From: Hymenobacter cavernae
GTDB lineage: Bacteria; Bacteroidota; Bacteroidia; Cytophagales; Hymenobacteraceae
Length of the DNA stretch: 64,000 nucleotides
Reading direction: 5' to 3'
NCBI RefSeq assembly: GCF_014641455.1
Contig: NZ_BMHT01000006.1
Span: 310,001 to 374,000, forward strand
Positions within the stretch are counted from its first letter, which is position 1, and each line of letters starts with the position of its first letter. A program made the translations under genes and the position numbers. The notes under the pieces were generated by a model. It made no database searches. It was given only the letters and a program-made list of their open reading frames with translations, and had not been told where the DNA came from. Below, piece by piece: positions 34,254-43,521 of this stretch.

Positions 34254-35084
34254 TTATTGATTAGCTGCAGTAGGTTTGGTTTCCTTCATCTTGGCTATCT
34301 GCGCACGGCTCTGGTCGTACATGTTTTCCGCCGCTTTCAGATTTTTGCTCTGCGGATACGTGTCGATGAAGGATTGGTAGAACGCAACAGCTTCCAGGTA
34401 CCGCTCCCGCTGCTTTTCCTCGACGCTTTCACGCGCCAAGCTGTACTGAGCGCTGAGCTTTAGGAAAGCCGCTTGCTCGTTGTAGGCCGAAGCCGGATAC
34501 TGCTGCTGAAACGACGTTAGGGCGACAACGGCCGACTGGTAATAGCGCAGATTGTAATATAGCTCAGCGCTTTCAAACGCCTTATTTTCCAGTTTCTTCT
34601 GTAACTCTTGCGACATATTCTCTGCTTCCTGCCGGAACTGGCTCTCCGGATATCGGTTCAGGAACTCCTGAATAGACTCAATAGCGGTGTACGTGTTCGT
34701 CTGGTCCAGCTCATAGCCGGGCGAGTCGCGGAACAAGGATTTGGCGTGCAGCAGGGTGGCCTCCTCGGTGTATTGGGAGTTCGGATACGTGTCGTAGAAC
34801 GTCTTGAAGTGGTAGGCGCTCAGCGTGTAGTTGCGCTGCTTATAGTTGGTGTTGGCAAAGTAGAATTGCGCCTTTTCTGCTTCCGGGCGGCCTTTCAGCA
34901 GCGGAATTAATTCTTCAAGCAACGTACCGGCCTTGAAGTAGTCGCCGCTTTCGTAGTACTTGATGGCAGCTGTATACTTGGCGTTTGCATCAGTGCTCTT
35001 AAGTAGCTTCTGATACCCCGTGCATGAGCCCAGTACTAACGTGCTCAGCAACAGAAGAAAGAATATCGGACGAAAAGTCTGCAT
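34254..35084 (-). CDS. bamD: Outer membrane assembly lipoprotein BamD
   Basis: A 276-aa precursor with lipobox LGSC (Cys21) and TPR repeats (KYYESGDYFKAGTLLEEL, TLSAYHFKTFYDTYPNSQYTEEA and later units ending SKNLKAAENMYDQ). It is the essential TPR lipoprotein of the BAM complex that inserts beta-barrel proteins in the outer membrane. The frame extends upstream to 35138, but ATG 35084 starts a proper lipoprotein signal, and a strong promoter lies just upstream. Confidence 0.92.
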   Translation of the reverse strand: MQTFRPIFFLLLLSTLVLGSCTGYQKLLKSTDANAKYTAAIKYYESGDYFKAGTLLEELIPLLKGRPEAEKAQFYFANTNYKQRNYTLSAYHFKTFYDTYPNSQYTEEATLLHAKSLFRDSPGYELDQTNTYTAIESIQEFLNRYPESQFRQEAENMSQELQKKLENKAFESAELYYNLRYYQSAVVALTSFQQQYPASAYNEQAAFLKLSAQYSLARESVEEKQRERYLEAVAFYQSFIDTYPQSKNLKAAENMYDQSRAQIAKMKETKPTAANQ

Positions 35085-35092
35085 AAGGGGGA

Positions 35093-35123
35093 CAAAGATA
35101 ACAGATGACAAAGCCGAATCAAA
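35093..35123 (-). promoter_or_regulatory. bamD promoter (TTTG-N19-TATCTTTG)
   Basis: On the minus strand TTTG (complement of 35120-35123) is followed, after 19 bases, by TATCTTTG (complement of 35093-35100), eight bases before the bamD ATG. This is an exact match to the Bacteroidota housekeeping consensus and the best promoter in the window. Confidence 0.75.
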
Positions 35124-35139
35124 GGTCAGGCGCCACAAG

Positions 35140-36852
35140 CTAGCGGGCGGCCGGCGGGCGCGTGGCCACTTTCGGAGTTGTTGGTTTAGGAACTATCGGT
35201 TTTGAGGGCGCCGCTTTCTTTGGCGTAGTTGGTTTGGCCTTCGAGCGGGTTTTCAATTTGGACCTAGCTTTCGGCTTGGCTTTGACCGGCAGCGCGAAAT
35301 GCTTGCCTAACACCTGGCGCCGGGTAGGCCGTTCCGTGGCTCGCCAGGCAAATCCTTTCAGCTTTGCATCTTCGGGCTTTAGCTCGGGCGGCGGAATAAA
35401 GCTAGCATCAGGGTTGGTCAGGAAGGAAATACTATTCAATTTGCTTTCGGCAAAGCGCAAGGCCATGTTCGCACTCAGCGCCTTGTTCACGCCCGACACG
35501 ACCGTGTCGCCCTCAAGAGCATAGTAGAGGCTCTCGGCGTTGCCAAGCACGTCCACTTTTTTCAATTTATTTTCGGCAAAGTACGCCACCATGTTGCGGC
35601 CCTTCACCTGGTTGAAGTTTAGTAGCGTGTCCTGCCCTACCACGAAAGCATTGGCATACAGCCGAATCTGGTCGATTTTGCTGCGGCGCTGCCGGATTTC
35701 CATGCTATCGGCCGTCAGCTGGTTTTTCTCCGACCATAGCACCGGGTCGCGGTTCAGGTAGATAATCGAATCCTGCCGGTCGTAGGTCAGCGAGTCGCAG
35801 CGGCCCTGCATCGTTCCGCGGAAGATTGCCACTTTGTGGAAGGCGTAAAGTACACTGCGCGTGTTGGTTTGGGGCGGTTTGGCCTCTATGCTCAGCAGCG
35901 TATCGGCGGCCATATACAAGGTGTCCTTGCCGGAGATGTTGCGCATCACCGGCCGGGTGCCGTACACTTTCGTCCGACCTAGGTTTCGCCAGTAATGGCC
36001 CACGTCGCCACGTATAACCAAATTATCCTTCTTTGACGTCATTGAGACGTGCCCCGTGGCTACGCCGTATTCCGAGTTTTGGTCGTAGGTGAGCTTGTCG
36101 CCCCCGAGCAAGTACTCCGGCGTTTCAATCTTGGCGTTGCGCTGGAAATTCGCAAGCTTAGTAATCGTATTGTAGTTGCCGTTTTCCGCGTAGAGCGTGC
36201 GCTGCAACTTGTCTTTGATGCGCGTCGGGCCGAAGAAATAGGTAACCTTCGAAATCGTGTTGTATTGCAGCGTATCGCTGTTGATTTCGTTGCTCTTGGT
36301 CACGACGTGCACGTTGCGCCGAAAGCTGAAGATCTTGGACGTGGTGTTGTAGTAACCGAACTGACTATCGAGGGTATTTTCGGGGTCTACGAGGTGGCCG
36401 CCCGTGTTGTAGTAAGCTAGGTTTGTATTCAGATCGTAGTCGAGCAGCGAGGTCGTGAGCGTCATGCGCGGGTCGCGCATGGTCACATTGCCGGTGATGC
36501 GGGCCTTGCGGGTGTCGCCGTCGTAGGTGCCCCGGTCGCCGGTGATGACTACGGTATCGTTCTGAATGATGCGCACGTTGCTGAACGCTTCCAGTGCGTT
36601 TCGCTCGGTGTATTGGTAGGCTGAGTCGCAGTAGAGCAGCGTGGTACCCTGTCGGAAGCTCACATTGCCAATTAGCTTGCGGATGGCAACTCCGTTGAAG
36701 GTGCCGCCCACCAGCTCTTGCGTACCAGGAAGTAGCTCAATGCGCTGACCTTTCGGCGGTGTACCAGCAGGCGGCGTGGGCCGCTTTTGCGCCACAGCCA
36801 GCACGGGCAGAAGCGCAAGCAGAAGAAGATAAAGAGACTTATGGAGTGGCAT
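35140..36852 (-). CDS. OstA/LptA-like LPS transport protein
   Basis: A 570-aa precursor with a signal peptide (YLLLLALLPVLAVAQ) and many beta-rich repeats typical of OstA-like (LptA/LptD N-domain) proteins: FRQGTTLLYCDSAYQY, GDRGTYDGDTRKARITGNV, GYYNTTSKIFSFRRNVHVV. It probably carries lipopolysaccharide across the periplasm. The C-terminal 60 residues are rich in Lys, Pro, Arg, Ala and Thr and very basic. A minimal promoter box lies at 36860-36867. The product is longer than LptA alone, and it heads the core minus-strand cluster. Confidence 0.88.
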   Translation of the reverse strand: MPLHKSLYLLLLALLPVLAVAQKRPTPPAGTPPKGQRIELLPGTQELVGGTFNGVAIRKLIGNVSFRQGTTLLYCDSAYQYTERNALEAFSNVRIIQNDTVVITGDRGTYDGDTRKARITGNVTMRDPRMTLTTSLLDYDLNTNLAYYNTGGHLVDPENTLDSQFGYYNTTSKIFSFRRNVHVVTKSNEINSDTLQYNTISKVTYFFGPTRIKDKLQRTLYAENGNYNTITKLANFQRNAKIETPEYLLGGDKLTYDQNSEYGVATGHVSMTSKKDNLVIRGDVGHYWRNLGRTKVYGTRPVMRNISGKDTLYMAADTLLSIEAKPPQTNTRSVLYAFHKVAIFRGTMQGRCDSLTYDRQDSIIYLNRDPVLWSEKNQLTADSMEIRQRRSKIDQIRLYANAFVVGQDTLLNFNQVKGRNMVAYFAENKLKKVDVLGNAESLYYALEGDTVVSGVNKALSANMALRFAESKLNSISFLTNPDASFIPPPELKPEDAKLKGFAWRATERPTRRQVLGKHFALPVKAKPKARSKLKTRSKAKPTTPKKAAPSKPIVPKPTTPKVATRPPAAR

Positions 36853-36859
36853 TTGGGCA

Positions 36860-36867
36860 CAAAGGTA
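36860..36867 (-). promoter_or_regulatory. Candidate OstA gene promoter (-7 box TACCTTTG)
   Basis: The complement of 36860-36867 reads TACCTTTG and ends seven bases before the ATG at 36852, giving a very short leader. No TTTG box is seen at -33. Confidence 0.5.
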
Positions 36868-36984
36868 CGGAAGGCCGCTTGGTAACGCCCATCTTTGTAT
36901 TGTAGTGCCCTCACGTGTTGGCTTACGACCTAGCTTTCTTCAGCAGAAGCTAGCTTTTGGGCCTGACGCTAGAACAAACCGATT

Positions 36985-38319
36985 ATGCTTGACCAAGTTC
37001 GCCAGTTCATTGAAGAGCACAGCCTCTTCTCCCCTCCTACCGACCAACTGCTTGTCGCCGTGAGCGGTGGCATCGATTCCGTGGCCCTCGCTGATGTGCT
37101 CCATAAGCTAGGCGTGCAGTTTGCCGTAGCGCACTGCCACTTTGGGCTGCGCGGCGAAGAAGCCGATGCCGACGAGGACTTCGTGCGCAAGCTGGCCAAG
37201 AAGTACGAAGCCCCTTATTTCGCCGAGTTCTTCCAAACCAAGGCCTTTGCCGAGCAGGAAGGAGTTTCGACGCAAATGGCCGCCCGTGTGCTGCGCTACG
37301 AGTGGTTTGAGCGGTTGCGCCAAATGCAGCAACTCAACTACATTGCCACCGCCCACCACCAGCGCGATGCTGCCGAAACGATGCTTCTGAACCTCACACA
37401 TGGTACGGGGCTAGCTGGCCTGCACGGTATTCCGGCCAAGAACGGCTACCTAGTGCGGCCATTGTTAGGTATCGGCAAGGAAGAACTATTCGATTACGTA
37501 GTTGAGCGCCGGCTTACCTGGCGCGAAGATTCCTCCAACGACAGCACCACTTACCAGCGCAACCGCCTCCGCCACGACGTAATGCCAGTGCTGCGCGACA
37601 TCAACCCCAACCTAGATCAGACGCTGCAATACACGGCCGAGCGCGTGGGCGGCGCCGAGGAAATTCTGCGGCGCTACGTGGCCGATACGGCAGCGCAAGC
37701 GCAGAAAGTGGAAGAGGAAGTAACCTACCTCAACATCGCGACGCTGCAAGCTACGGCGGCCGTGGCGCTGGTGCTGCATGAGTTATTACAGTCTTTCAAC
37801 TTCTCCTATTTGGTGGTGAAAGATATTGTAGCAGCGTTTAAAGCGCCGGCGGGCCGGCAGTTTGAATCGCCGACGCACACGCTGGTGAAGGACCGCGACC
37901 AACTGGTTATCACCCGCAAAAACCTAGCTCGCTTCGGCACGCACCAGCTCATGGCCGGTCAGCCGGAGCTAGTAGCGGACGGTTTGCGCCTGACGGCCAT
38001 CTTGCGCGAGGCTGAAGGCTTCACGCTGCCGCGCGGCCGCAACGAAACGGCCCTCGATGCCGACCGCCTCCAGTTTCCGCTCACGGTGCGCCCGTGGCAG
38101 GAAGGCGACTGGTTTATGCCGCTCGGCATGAAAGGCAAGAAGAAGCTCAGCGACTTCCTCATTGACCAAAAAGTACCGCTCAACCTGAAAGACGACGTGC
38201 GTGTGCTGGTGAATGCCGACGGCCGCATTGCCTGGGTTATCGGCTACCGCCCCGATGACCGCTACAAAGTGACGCCTGAAACCGAAAACGTGCTGGTTTT
38301 ACGGACTAGTAAGGCATAG
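36985..38319 (+). CDS. tilS: tRNA(Ile)-lysidine synthase
   Basis: A 444-aa ATP pyrophosphatase that converts C34 of tRNA-Ile2 to lysidine so AUA is read as Ile. The PP-loop SGGIDS is at residues 27-32 (VAVSGGIDSVAL). The N-type ATPase domain is followed by the TilS substrate-binding and C-terminal domains (WQEGDWFMPLGMKGKKKLSDFLID). It is divergent from the OstA-like gene and precedes mdh by 122 bases. Confidence 0.95.
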   Translation: MLDQVRQFIEEHSLFSPPTDQLLVAVSGGIDSVALADVLHKLGVQFAVAHCHFGLRGEEADADEDFVRKLAKKYEAPYFAEFFQTKAFAEQEGVSTQMAARVLRYEWFERLRQMQQLNYIATAHHQRDAAETMLLNLTHGTGLAGLHGIPAKNGYLVRPLLGIGKEELFDYVVERRLTWREDSSNDSTTYQRNRLRHDVMPVLRDINPNLDQTLQYTAERVGGAEEILRRYVADTAAQAQKVEEEVTYLNIATLQATAAVALVLHELLQSFNFSYLVVKDIVAAFKAPAGRQFESPTHTLVKDRDQLVITRKNLARFGTHQLMAGQPELVADGLRLTAILREAEGFTLPRGRNETALDADRLQFPLTVRPWQEGDWFMPLGMKGKKKLSDFLIDQKVPLNLKDDVRVLVNADGRIAWVIGYRPDDRYKVTPETENVLVLRTSKA

Positions 38320-38373
38320 AAACCTAGGTTTCTACTCAGGTTTTGCAACTGCTTGGCAAGCTGGAAAATCTAC

Positions 38374-38404
38374 TGTTGAAGTGAACGGGTTTTACTTACA
38401 TTTA
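38374..38404 (+). promoter_or_regulatory. Candidate mdh promoter
   Basis: TGTTG at 38374-38378 is followed, after 18 bases, by TACATTTA at 38397-38404, close to TTTG-N19-TAnnTTTG. The ATG of mdh is 37 bases further on. Confidence 0.4.
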
Positions 38405-38441
38405 CACGGATCCCAAATTTCACTCCCAACCCATTCCCCCG

Positions 38442-39386
38442 ATGAAAGTAACCGTAGTTGGAGCCGGCAACGTAGGCGCTACCTGTGCCGACGTTCTCGC
38501 CACCCGCGAAATTGCCAATGAAGTGGTGTTAGTGGATATCAAAGAAGGCTTCGCCGAAGGCAAAGCCCTGGATATCTGGCAGAAGTCCCCCATTATCGGC
38601 TACGACTCCCGCACTGTGGGCGTCACCGGCGACTATAGCCGCACCGCCGATTCAGAAGTAGTTGTGATTACCTCGGGACTACCCCGCAAGCCCGGCATGA
38701 GCCGCGATGATCTGATTTCCACCAACGCCGGCATCGTGAAGTCGGTGACGGAGCAGGTGGTGAAGTATTCGCCCAATGCCATCATCATCGTGGTAAGCAA
38801 CCCGCTCGACGTGATGACCTATCAGGCGCATCTCACCTCGGGGCTGCCACGCGATAAGGTGTTCGGCATGGCTGGCATCCTGGATACGGCGCGCTACCGC
38901 GCTTTCCTGGCCGAAGCGCTCAACGTGAGCCCGAAAGACATTCAGGCGGTGCTCATGGGCGGCCACGGCGATACGATGGTGCCCCTGCCCCGCTACACTA
39001 CGGTAGGCGGCATTCCGGTAACGGAGCTAATCGGCAAAGAGCAGCTTGATGCCATTGTGCAGCGCACAGCCGTCGGTGGCGGCGAGTTGGTGAAACTGAT
39101 GGGCACTTCGGCCTGGTACGCGCCCGGTGCGGCTGCCGCCCAGATGGTAGAAGCCATCGTGCGCGACCAACGCCGCGTGTTCCCCGTCTGCCTGAAGCTG
39201 GAAGGCGAGTACGGCATCGATGGTGTATACCTAGGTGCGCCGGTTATTCTGGGCAAGAATGGTATCGAGAAAGTGCTCGAACTTCAGCTAAACGAAGAGG
39301 AAAAAGCCTTGCTGGAAACTTCGCGTGGACACGTGAAGGAAGTGATGGACGCGCTGGATAAGATGGGCCAATCGACTCCGGCTTAA
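38442..39386 (+). CDS. mdh: Malate dehydrogenase
   Basis: A 314-aa NAD-dependent enzyme of the LDH-like MDH type. The Rossmann motif is VVGAGNVGAT, the substrate loop is GLPRKPGMSRDDL (Arg selects malate over lactate), followed by STNAGIVKSV, the catalytic His in GGHGDTMVPL and the Arg-containing ILDTARYRAFL. It belongs to the TCA cycle. Leu-Gly at residues near 263 (VYLGAP) is encoded by CTAGGT. A very long terminator follows. Confidence 0.96.
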   Translation: MKVTVVGAGNVGATCADVLATREIANEVVLVDIKEGFAEGKALDIWQKSPIIGYDSRTVGVTGDYSRTADSEVVVITSGLPRKPGMSRDDLISTNAGIVKSVTEQVVKYSPNAIIIVVSNPLDVMTYQAHLTSGLPRDKVFGMAGILDTARYRAFLAEALNVSPKDIQAVLMGGHGDTMVPLPRYTTVGGIPVTELIGKEQLDAIVQRTAVGGGELVKLMGTSAWYAPGAAAAQMVEAIVRDQRRVFPVCLKLEGEYGIDGVYLGAPVILGKNGIEKVLELQLNEEEKALLETSRGHVKEVMDALDKMGQSTPA

Positions 39387-39398
39387 TCAAGACAAGTA

Positions 39399-39456
39399 GG
39401 ATAGTAAAACAGAAAGGCCCGTTGGTGTACCAACGGGCCTTTCTGTTTTACTATCC
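39399..39456. terminator. Perfect 28-bp hairpin between mdh and the rhomboid gene
   Basis: The arms 39399-39426 and 39429-39456 are exact complements over 28 bp with only two unpaired bases in the centre (GT). It has TTCTGTTTT on one side and the mirror on the other, so it can act on both strands. It lies between the convergent mdh and rhomboid genes, 13 bases after mdh. Confidence 0.85.
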
Positions 39457-39463
39457 TCTTGCT

Positions 39464-40357
39464 CTACTTCTGACTAGCCCGAAAGAGCTTCTGCTTCTCG
39501 TCTTTCGACAAGCTCTCGTAGCCGGAGCGCGAAATCTTATCCAGAATCAAATCAATCTCGTCTTGCTCGGGCTTTACAACGGTAGCACGCCGAGTAGCAG
39601 TTGCAGGCTCGCTAGCACGGCTGCGGTGCGTCACGCGCAGGCGTGGCCGGCCGCTGAACACACTCCCGACAAAATCGCCGACGGCCTGCACCGGACGACC
39701 TAGGTCGGTGCCGCGCTGGAGCTGCTTGACAAAGACGAAACCTAGGATGGCGCCGCCGATGTGGGCTATTTCGCCACCGGCATTTCCGCCATCAATACCA
39801 GCCAAGGAAATTAGGACGACTACGGCCGCAATGTATTTGATGCGAACTGCGCCGAATAGGAACAGGTTGAACGTGTAGTCGGGCAGCAACGTGGCTGCGC
39901 CAACAATGATGGCCGTAACGGCGCCAGAAGCACCTAGCACTTCGGCCGGTGGCCCCATCCGAAAGACGGGAATCAGGTTGTAGCTGAGCAGAAACAGGAC
40001 GGCCCCACACAGTGCCCCTAGGATATAGAGGCTTACGAGCTTCCGGTCACCTAGGTATTCGCGCACCAGCGAGCCGAACCAATACAGGTTCAGCAAGTTA
40101 AAGATAATGTGCAGAAAGCCTTGGTGCAGAAAGGCATACGTGAGCACCGTCCAGGGGCGACGTAGCAGCGAATCCGGTTCGGAGGGCAGGCTGAAGATCC
40201 GAACGACGTCTTCGTACAGCCCGCCGCTACCACCAATAAAGGTGACAACCCTAATCAGAATTAGGGCCACAAACACCAGCACGTTGATCAGCAACAACTG
40301 ATTCAGCGCATTGTCGCGGCGACTGAAGGCAGTGCGAATGTCATTGAGAATACTCAT
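39464..40357 (-). CDS. Rhomboid family intramembrane serine protease
   Basis: A 297-aa protein with about six membrane helices and the rhomboid catalytic pair: GASGAVTA (Ser) and GGEIAHIGGAILG (His), plus HIIFNLLNLYWFG with the L1 loop before it. The C-terminal 70 residues are soluble (basic, then acidic). It lies directly downstream of another rhomboid gene (12 bases) and is probably cotranscribed. It may cleave membrane proteins; targets are unknown. Confidence 0.9.
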   Translation of the reverse strand: MSILNDIRTAFSRRDNALNQLLLINVLVFVALILIRVVTFIGGSGGLYEDVVRIFSLPSEPDSLLRRPWTVLTYAFLHQGFLHIIFNLLNLYWFGSLVREYLGDRKLVSLYILGALCGAVLFLLSYNLIPVFRMGPPAEVLGASGAVTAIIVGAATLLPDYTFNLFLFGAVRIKYIAAVVVLISLAGIDGGNAGGEIAHIGGAILGFVFVKQLQRGTDLGRPVQAVGDFVGSVFSGRPRLRVTHRSRASEPATATRRATVVKPEQDEIDLILDKISRSGYESLSKDEKQKLFRASQK

Positions 40358-40369
40358 GAGGCAGAAAAA

Positions 40370-41176
40370 TCAATAAAATCGGGTATGGCTTCGCTCCCAA
40401 ATTTTCAACACAATAAAGCCAATCAACAATCCGCCCAAGTGCGCGAAATGCGCCACATTGTCGCCCGGAGCCTGGTGGATGCCCGCGTACAGCTCATAAA
40501 GGGCATACAGCGTGACGAAGTACTTGGCTTTTATGGGAAATGGGAAGAAGAGCAGCATCAGCTCCGTGTTGGGGAACAAATAGCCAAACGCGAAGAGCAG
40601 CCCAAACAGTGCCCCGGAAGCACCTAGCATACCTGCGCTTGGGGAGTTGATTGTCCGGGAATAAAATGAGTTTACATCTTCAACAGCCGCAGAAATCAAC
40701 GACTGCTCGTTTGGGTTACGATTTAAAGCTGTAGCTGTCGCAGCTCTTCCCGGATCATACTCTTCTGGGGCAAAATCTCGGTAGAACTCCGCAAAGCCTA
40801 CACCAGTTGGGTTTTGTCGGAATTCAATGCGCGCCTCATCTATTTGATGGAGTTCGTAATAACGCACACCGGAATATAACACCCCAGCACCTATCCCGCA
40901 GATCATCCAGAACATAAGCAGCCTTTCGCCACCCCAACGCTGCTCCAGCAACGGCCCAAAAGAAATCAGACCAAACATATTGGAAAGAACATGCATGAAC
41001 GAGTTCGGGTCGTGCAAGAACATGTAAGTGACGAACTGCCAGGGATGAAAGTTGATAGAGCCGATGGGGTATAGCGCACCAAATGGCACTATCACCTGCT
41101 TCATCTGGGTCTCCAAAAAGTAAACACCTAGGTTTATAAAGAGCAGCGTCCGAACCGTAGGAGTGAGATTGAACAT
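40370..41176 (-). CDS. Rhomboid family intramembrane serine protease with insert
   Basis: A 268-aa rhomboid from ATG 41176. The helices carry FVTYMFLHDPNSFMHVLSNMFGL and GASGALFGLLFA (Ser), and the His is in FAHLGGLLIGF. A hydrophilic insert of about 70 residues (ELHQIDEARIEFRQNPTGV to SFYSRTINSPSAG) lies before the catalytic Ser region. The open frame extends into the upstream repeat, so the longer N-terminus is rejected. It probably forms an operon with the following rhomboid gene. Confidence 0.88.
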   Translation of the reverse strand: MFNLTPTVRTLLFINLGVYFLETQMKQVIVPFGALYPIGSINFHPWQFVTYMFLHDPNSFMHVLSNMFGLISFGPLLEQRWGGERLLMFWMICGIGAGVLYSGVRYYELHQIDEARIEFRQNPTGVGFAEFYRDFAPEEYDPGRAATATALNRNPNEQSLISAAVEDVNSFYSRTINSPSAGMLGASGALFGLLFAFGYLFPNTELMLLFFPFPIKAKYFVTLYALYELYAGIHQAPGDNVAHFAHLGGLLIGFIVLKIWERSHTRFY

Positions 41177-41185
41177 AAGCGAAGA

Positions 41186-41284
41186 TAGCGCGAAGCTCCA
41201 GCTCCGCGGATCGTTGAAGGTCCTTTGTTGAACTTGCACCAACGCAAATCGTTCAACGCGGCGCGAAGCTGGAGCTTCGCGCTA
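41186..41284. repeat. Palindromic intergenic repeat, family B (copy 1)
   Basis: The outer arms are TAGCGCGAAGCTCCAGC... and ...GAAGCTGGAGCTTCGCGCTA, with inner GTTGAA/TTCAAC pairs. It fills the gap between mutL and the rhomboid gene. A second copy is at 46562-46659. Confidence 0.75.
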
Positions 41285-41287
41285 CTG

Positions 41288-43240
41288 CTAGCCTTTACGG
41301 AAAAACTCCTGCAACTGACTAAGCTCCAACAGCACCAGCGTGCGGCGCCCGTCGGGCGTGTAGCTAGGAATAGAGCAGGCGAAAAGCTTATCCACCAGCG
41401 TGTTCATCTCTACTTCGGCCAGGCGGCTGCCGGTGCTGGTGGTGGCTACGCGCCGGGCTAGGGCGCGTGCCATCTGTTCGCGCCGGTCGAGCCGTACGGA
41501 ACTGGAAGTAACTCGAAACTGCTCGATCAGGCCCTCAAAAAGCTCTTTCTCGTCGCGGGCGGGTACGTCGGCCGGAATGCCTTCGACGGCAATGGTATTG
41601 GGGCCAAACTCGGTGAAGCGAAAACCTAGGGCGTGCAACGAATCGGTCACTTCGCGTAGCACCGCAAAATCCTGGGGCGAGAAGGTGACGGTACGCGGAA
41701 ACAATAGCGTCTGCGAAAGGCCACTCTCCCGTTCCAGCGCCTGCGTGTACTGCTCATACAGAATCCGCTCCCGTGCTGCTGCCTGGTCGATGAGCATCAC
41801 GCCCGATTTCACCGGCACCAATAAGTACTGCTGGTGCACCTGAATCACGCGGTTGCCGGGGCCGCTGCTGCTTTCGCGCAACGGCAGCTCGGCCGCCGAG
41901 ACTGGCTGCGCGGGCTCTGGTGGCGGTGGCGGCGGTGTAACGCTAGCTTTCGCGAATGGGTTAGTCGGCGGCGAGGCCGGCACATCCGGCACTATCGTTT
42001 GACCCAAAGAGCGGTAAAATTCTTCTAGCCCGCGCTTCGCTTCTTCTGTTGGGCGCGGCGGAATGCTGCGCTCCGGAATGACTTTCTCCTTCGAGCTAGC
42101 TTCCTTAGGTGCCGCGGCTCGTGCAGCCGCCGAAGCCAGGGCATCGGGGCGGAAGTTGGTGTCGAAGCTGTTCTTAGCCGTATCCGAAACGCGCAGCGGC
42201 TGGATAGGCGCGAAGTTCACGTCGCCCTCAAAGTCGAGCGAAGGCGCCATGTTATGAATGCCCAACGACTGCTTCACAGCCGCCCGCACGATGGCATACA
42301 CAGTTTTCTCGTCCTCAAATTTGATTTCCGTCTTCGTGGGGTGCACGTTGATATCAATCGTCTTAGGGTCGAGTTCCAGAAACAGCACGTAGAACGGGTG
42401 CGTGTCGCGGGGCAGCAAGCCTTCGTAGGCAGCCAGCACGGCGTGGTTAAGGTAAGCCGAGCGAATAAAGCGGTTGTTGACGAAGAAAAACTGGTCGCCG
42501 CGGCTCTTCTTGGCCGATTCGGGCTTGCCGATGTAGCCCTTCACACTAATAAAGGGTGTCACCTCTTCGCACTGAGCCAGCTGCTCCTTGTAGCCGTTGC
42601 CCAGCAAGGCCACAATGCGCTGGCTGAGCTTGCCCGCCGGTAAGTTGAACACCTCTAGCTCGTTCTGGTGCAGCGAAAAAGCAATCTGCGGATTAGCCAG
42701 GGCCACATGCTGAAACTCATCCAGAATGTGGCGCATTTCCACGGCGTTGCTTTTCAGGAAGTTACGCCGAGCGGGCACGTTATAAAAGAGGTTCTTTACC
42801 GAGATGCTCGTGCCATCGGGGCAGGCCACGGGCTGCTGGCTGGTCACCTGCGAGCCTTCTACCAGCAGCAGCGTGCCCGTGTCGTAGTCGCGCTGCTTGG
42901 TGCGCAGCTCCAGCTGCGACACGGCCGCAATACTGGCCAGCGCTTCGCCGCGAAAACCTAGGGTCCTGATTTTAAACAAGTCCTCCGTCGAGCGAATCTT
43001 GCTGGTGGCGTGCCGCTCCAGGCTCATGCGGGCATCGGTGGGCGACATACCGGCGCCGTTATCGACTACCTGCACGAGCTGCTTGCCTGCTTCTTTGATG
43101 ATCAGGCGAACCTGCGTGGCATTGGCGTCCACCGCATTTTCCAACAACTCTTTGACCACTGAGGCCGGGCGCTGCACCACCTCGCCCGCCGCAATCTGAT
43201 TGGCAAGGTATTCGGGAAGCAACTGAATCACGTCCGCCAT
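41288..43240 (-). CDS. mutL: DNA mismatch repair endonuclease-type protein MutL
   Basis: A 650-aa protein with an N-terminal GHKL ATPase domain (VKELLENAVDAN, VVDNGAGM, RTLGFRGEAL), a transducer domain (GYIGKPESAKKSRGDQFFFVN) and a C-terminal dimerisation domain (from about 450; INDQAARERILYEQ-like VMLIDQAAARERILYEQY). The linker (370-460) is Pro- and Ala-rich. It works with MutS in mismatch repair. Its upstream region (43241-43521) has weak promoter-like boxes on both strands. Confidence 0.95.
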   Translation of the reverse strand: MADVIQLLPEYLANQIAAGEVVQRPASVVKELLENAVDANATQVRLIIKEAGKQLVQVVDNGAGMSPTDARMSLERHATSKIRSTEDLFKIRTLGFRGEALASIAAVSQLELRTKQRDYDTGTLLLVEGSQVTSQQPVACPDGTSISVKNLFYNVPARRNFLKSNAVEMRHILDEFQHVALANPQIAFSLHQNELEVFNLPAGKLSQRIVALLGNGYKEQLAQCEEVTPFISVKGYIGKPESAKKSRGDQFFFVNNRFIRSAYLNHAVLAAYEGLLPRDTHPFYVLFLELDPKTIDINVHPTKTEIKFEDEKTVYAIVRAAVKQSLGIHNMAPSLDFEGDVNFAPIQPLRVSDTAKNSFDTNFRPDALASAAARAAAPKEASSKEKVIPERSIPPRPTEEAKRGLEEFYRSLGQTIVPDVPASPPTNPFAKASVTPPPPPPEPAQPVSAAELPLRESSSGPGNRVIQVHQQYLLVPVKSGVMLIDQAAARERILYEQYTQALERESGLSQTLLFPRTVTFSPQDFAVLREVTDSLHALGFRFTEFGPNTIAVEGIPADVPARDEKELFEGLIEQFRVTSSSVRLDRREQMARALARRVATTSTGSRLAEVEMNTLVDKLFACSIPSYTPDGRRTLVLLELSQLQEFFRKG

Positions 43241-43310
43241 GGGCCGGGAACTGAAGTTGAGAATGAATAGGTTAGCAAAGACAAAAGGAACGGGCTAAAG
43301 CCAGCCGACA

Positions 43311-43340
43311 TTCGGCCTCGGGAAATAATCCGTAACTTTG
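43311..43340 (+). promoter_or_regulatory. Candidate promoter toward the GH3 fusion gene
   Basis: TTCG at 43311-43314 and TAACTTTG at 43333-43340 are 18 bases apart. The box fits TAnnTTTG exactly, but it lies 180 bases before the GH3 start, leaving a long leader. The rest of 43341-43521 shows nothing clear. Confidence 0.35.
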
Positions 43341-43521
43341 CGGCCAACTTTTGTTTGCGCAGCACCGAACGGACTTTCGCCTCAGTGCTTCTGGAAGGTT
43401 TGACGCTACGCTGCAGGCAGTTAAAACCGCCGCTTGCGGGGCGTCTACCGCTTTTCAATAGTAGACAAAAGTAGGGCTATTTCCGCTCGAATTCAACATT
43501 ACGCTATCATCACGGGAGCCG

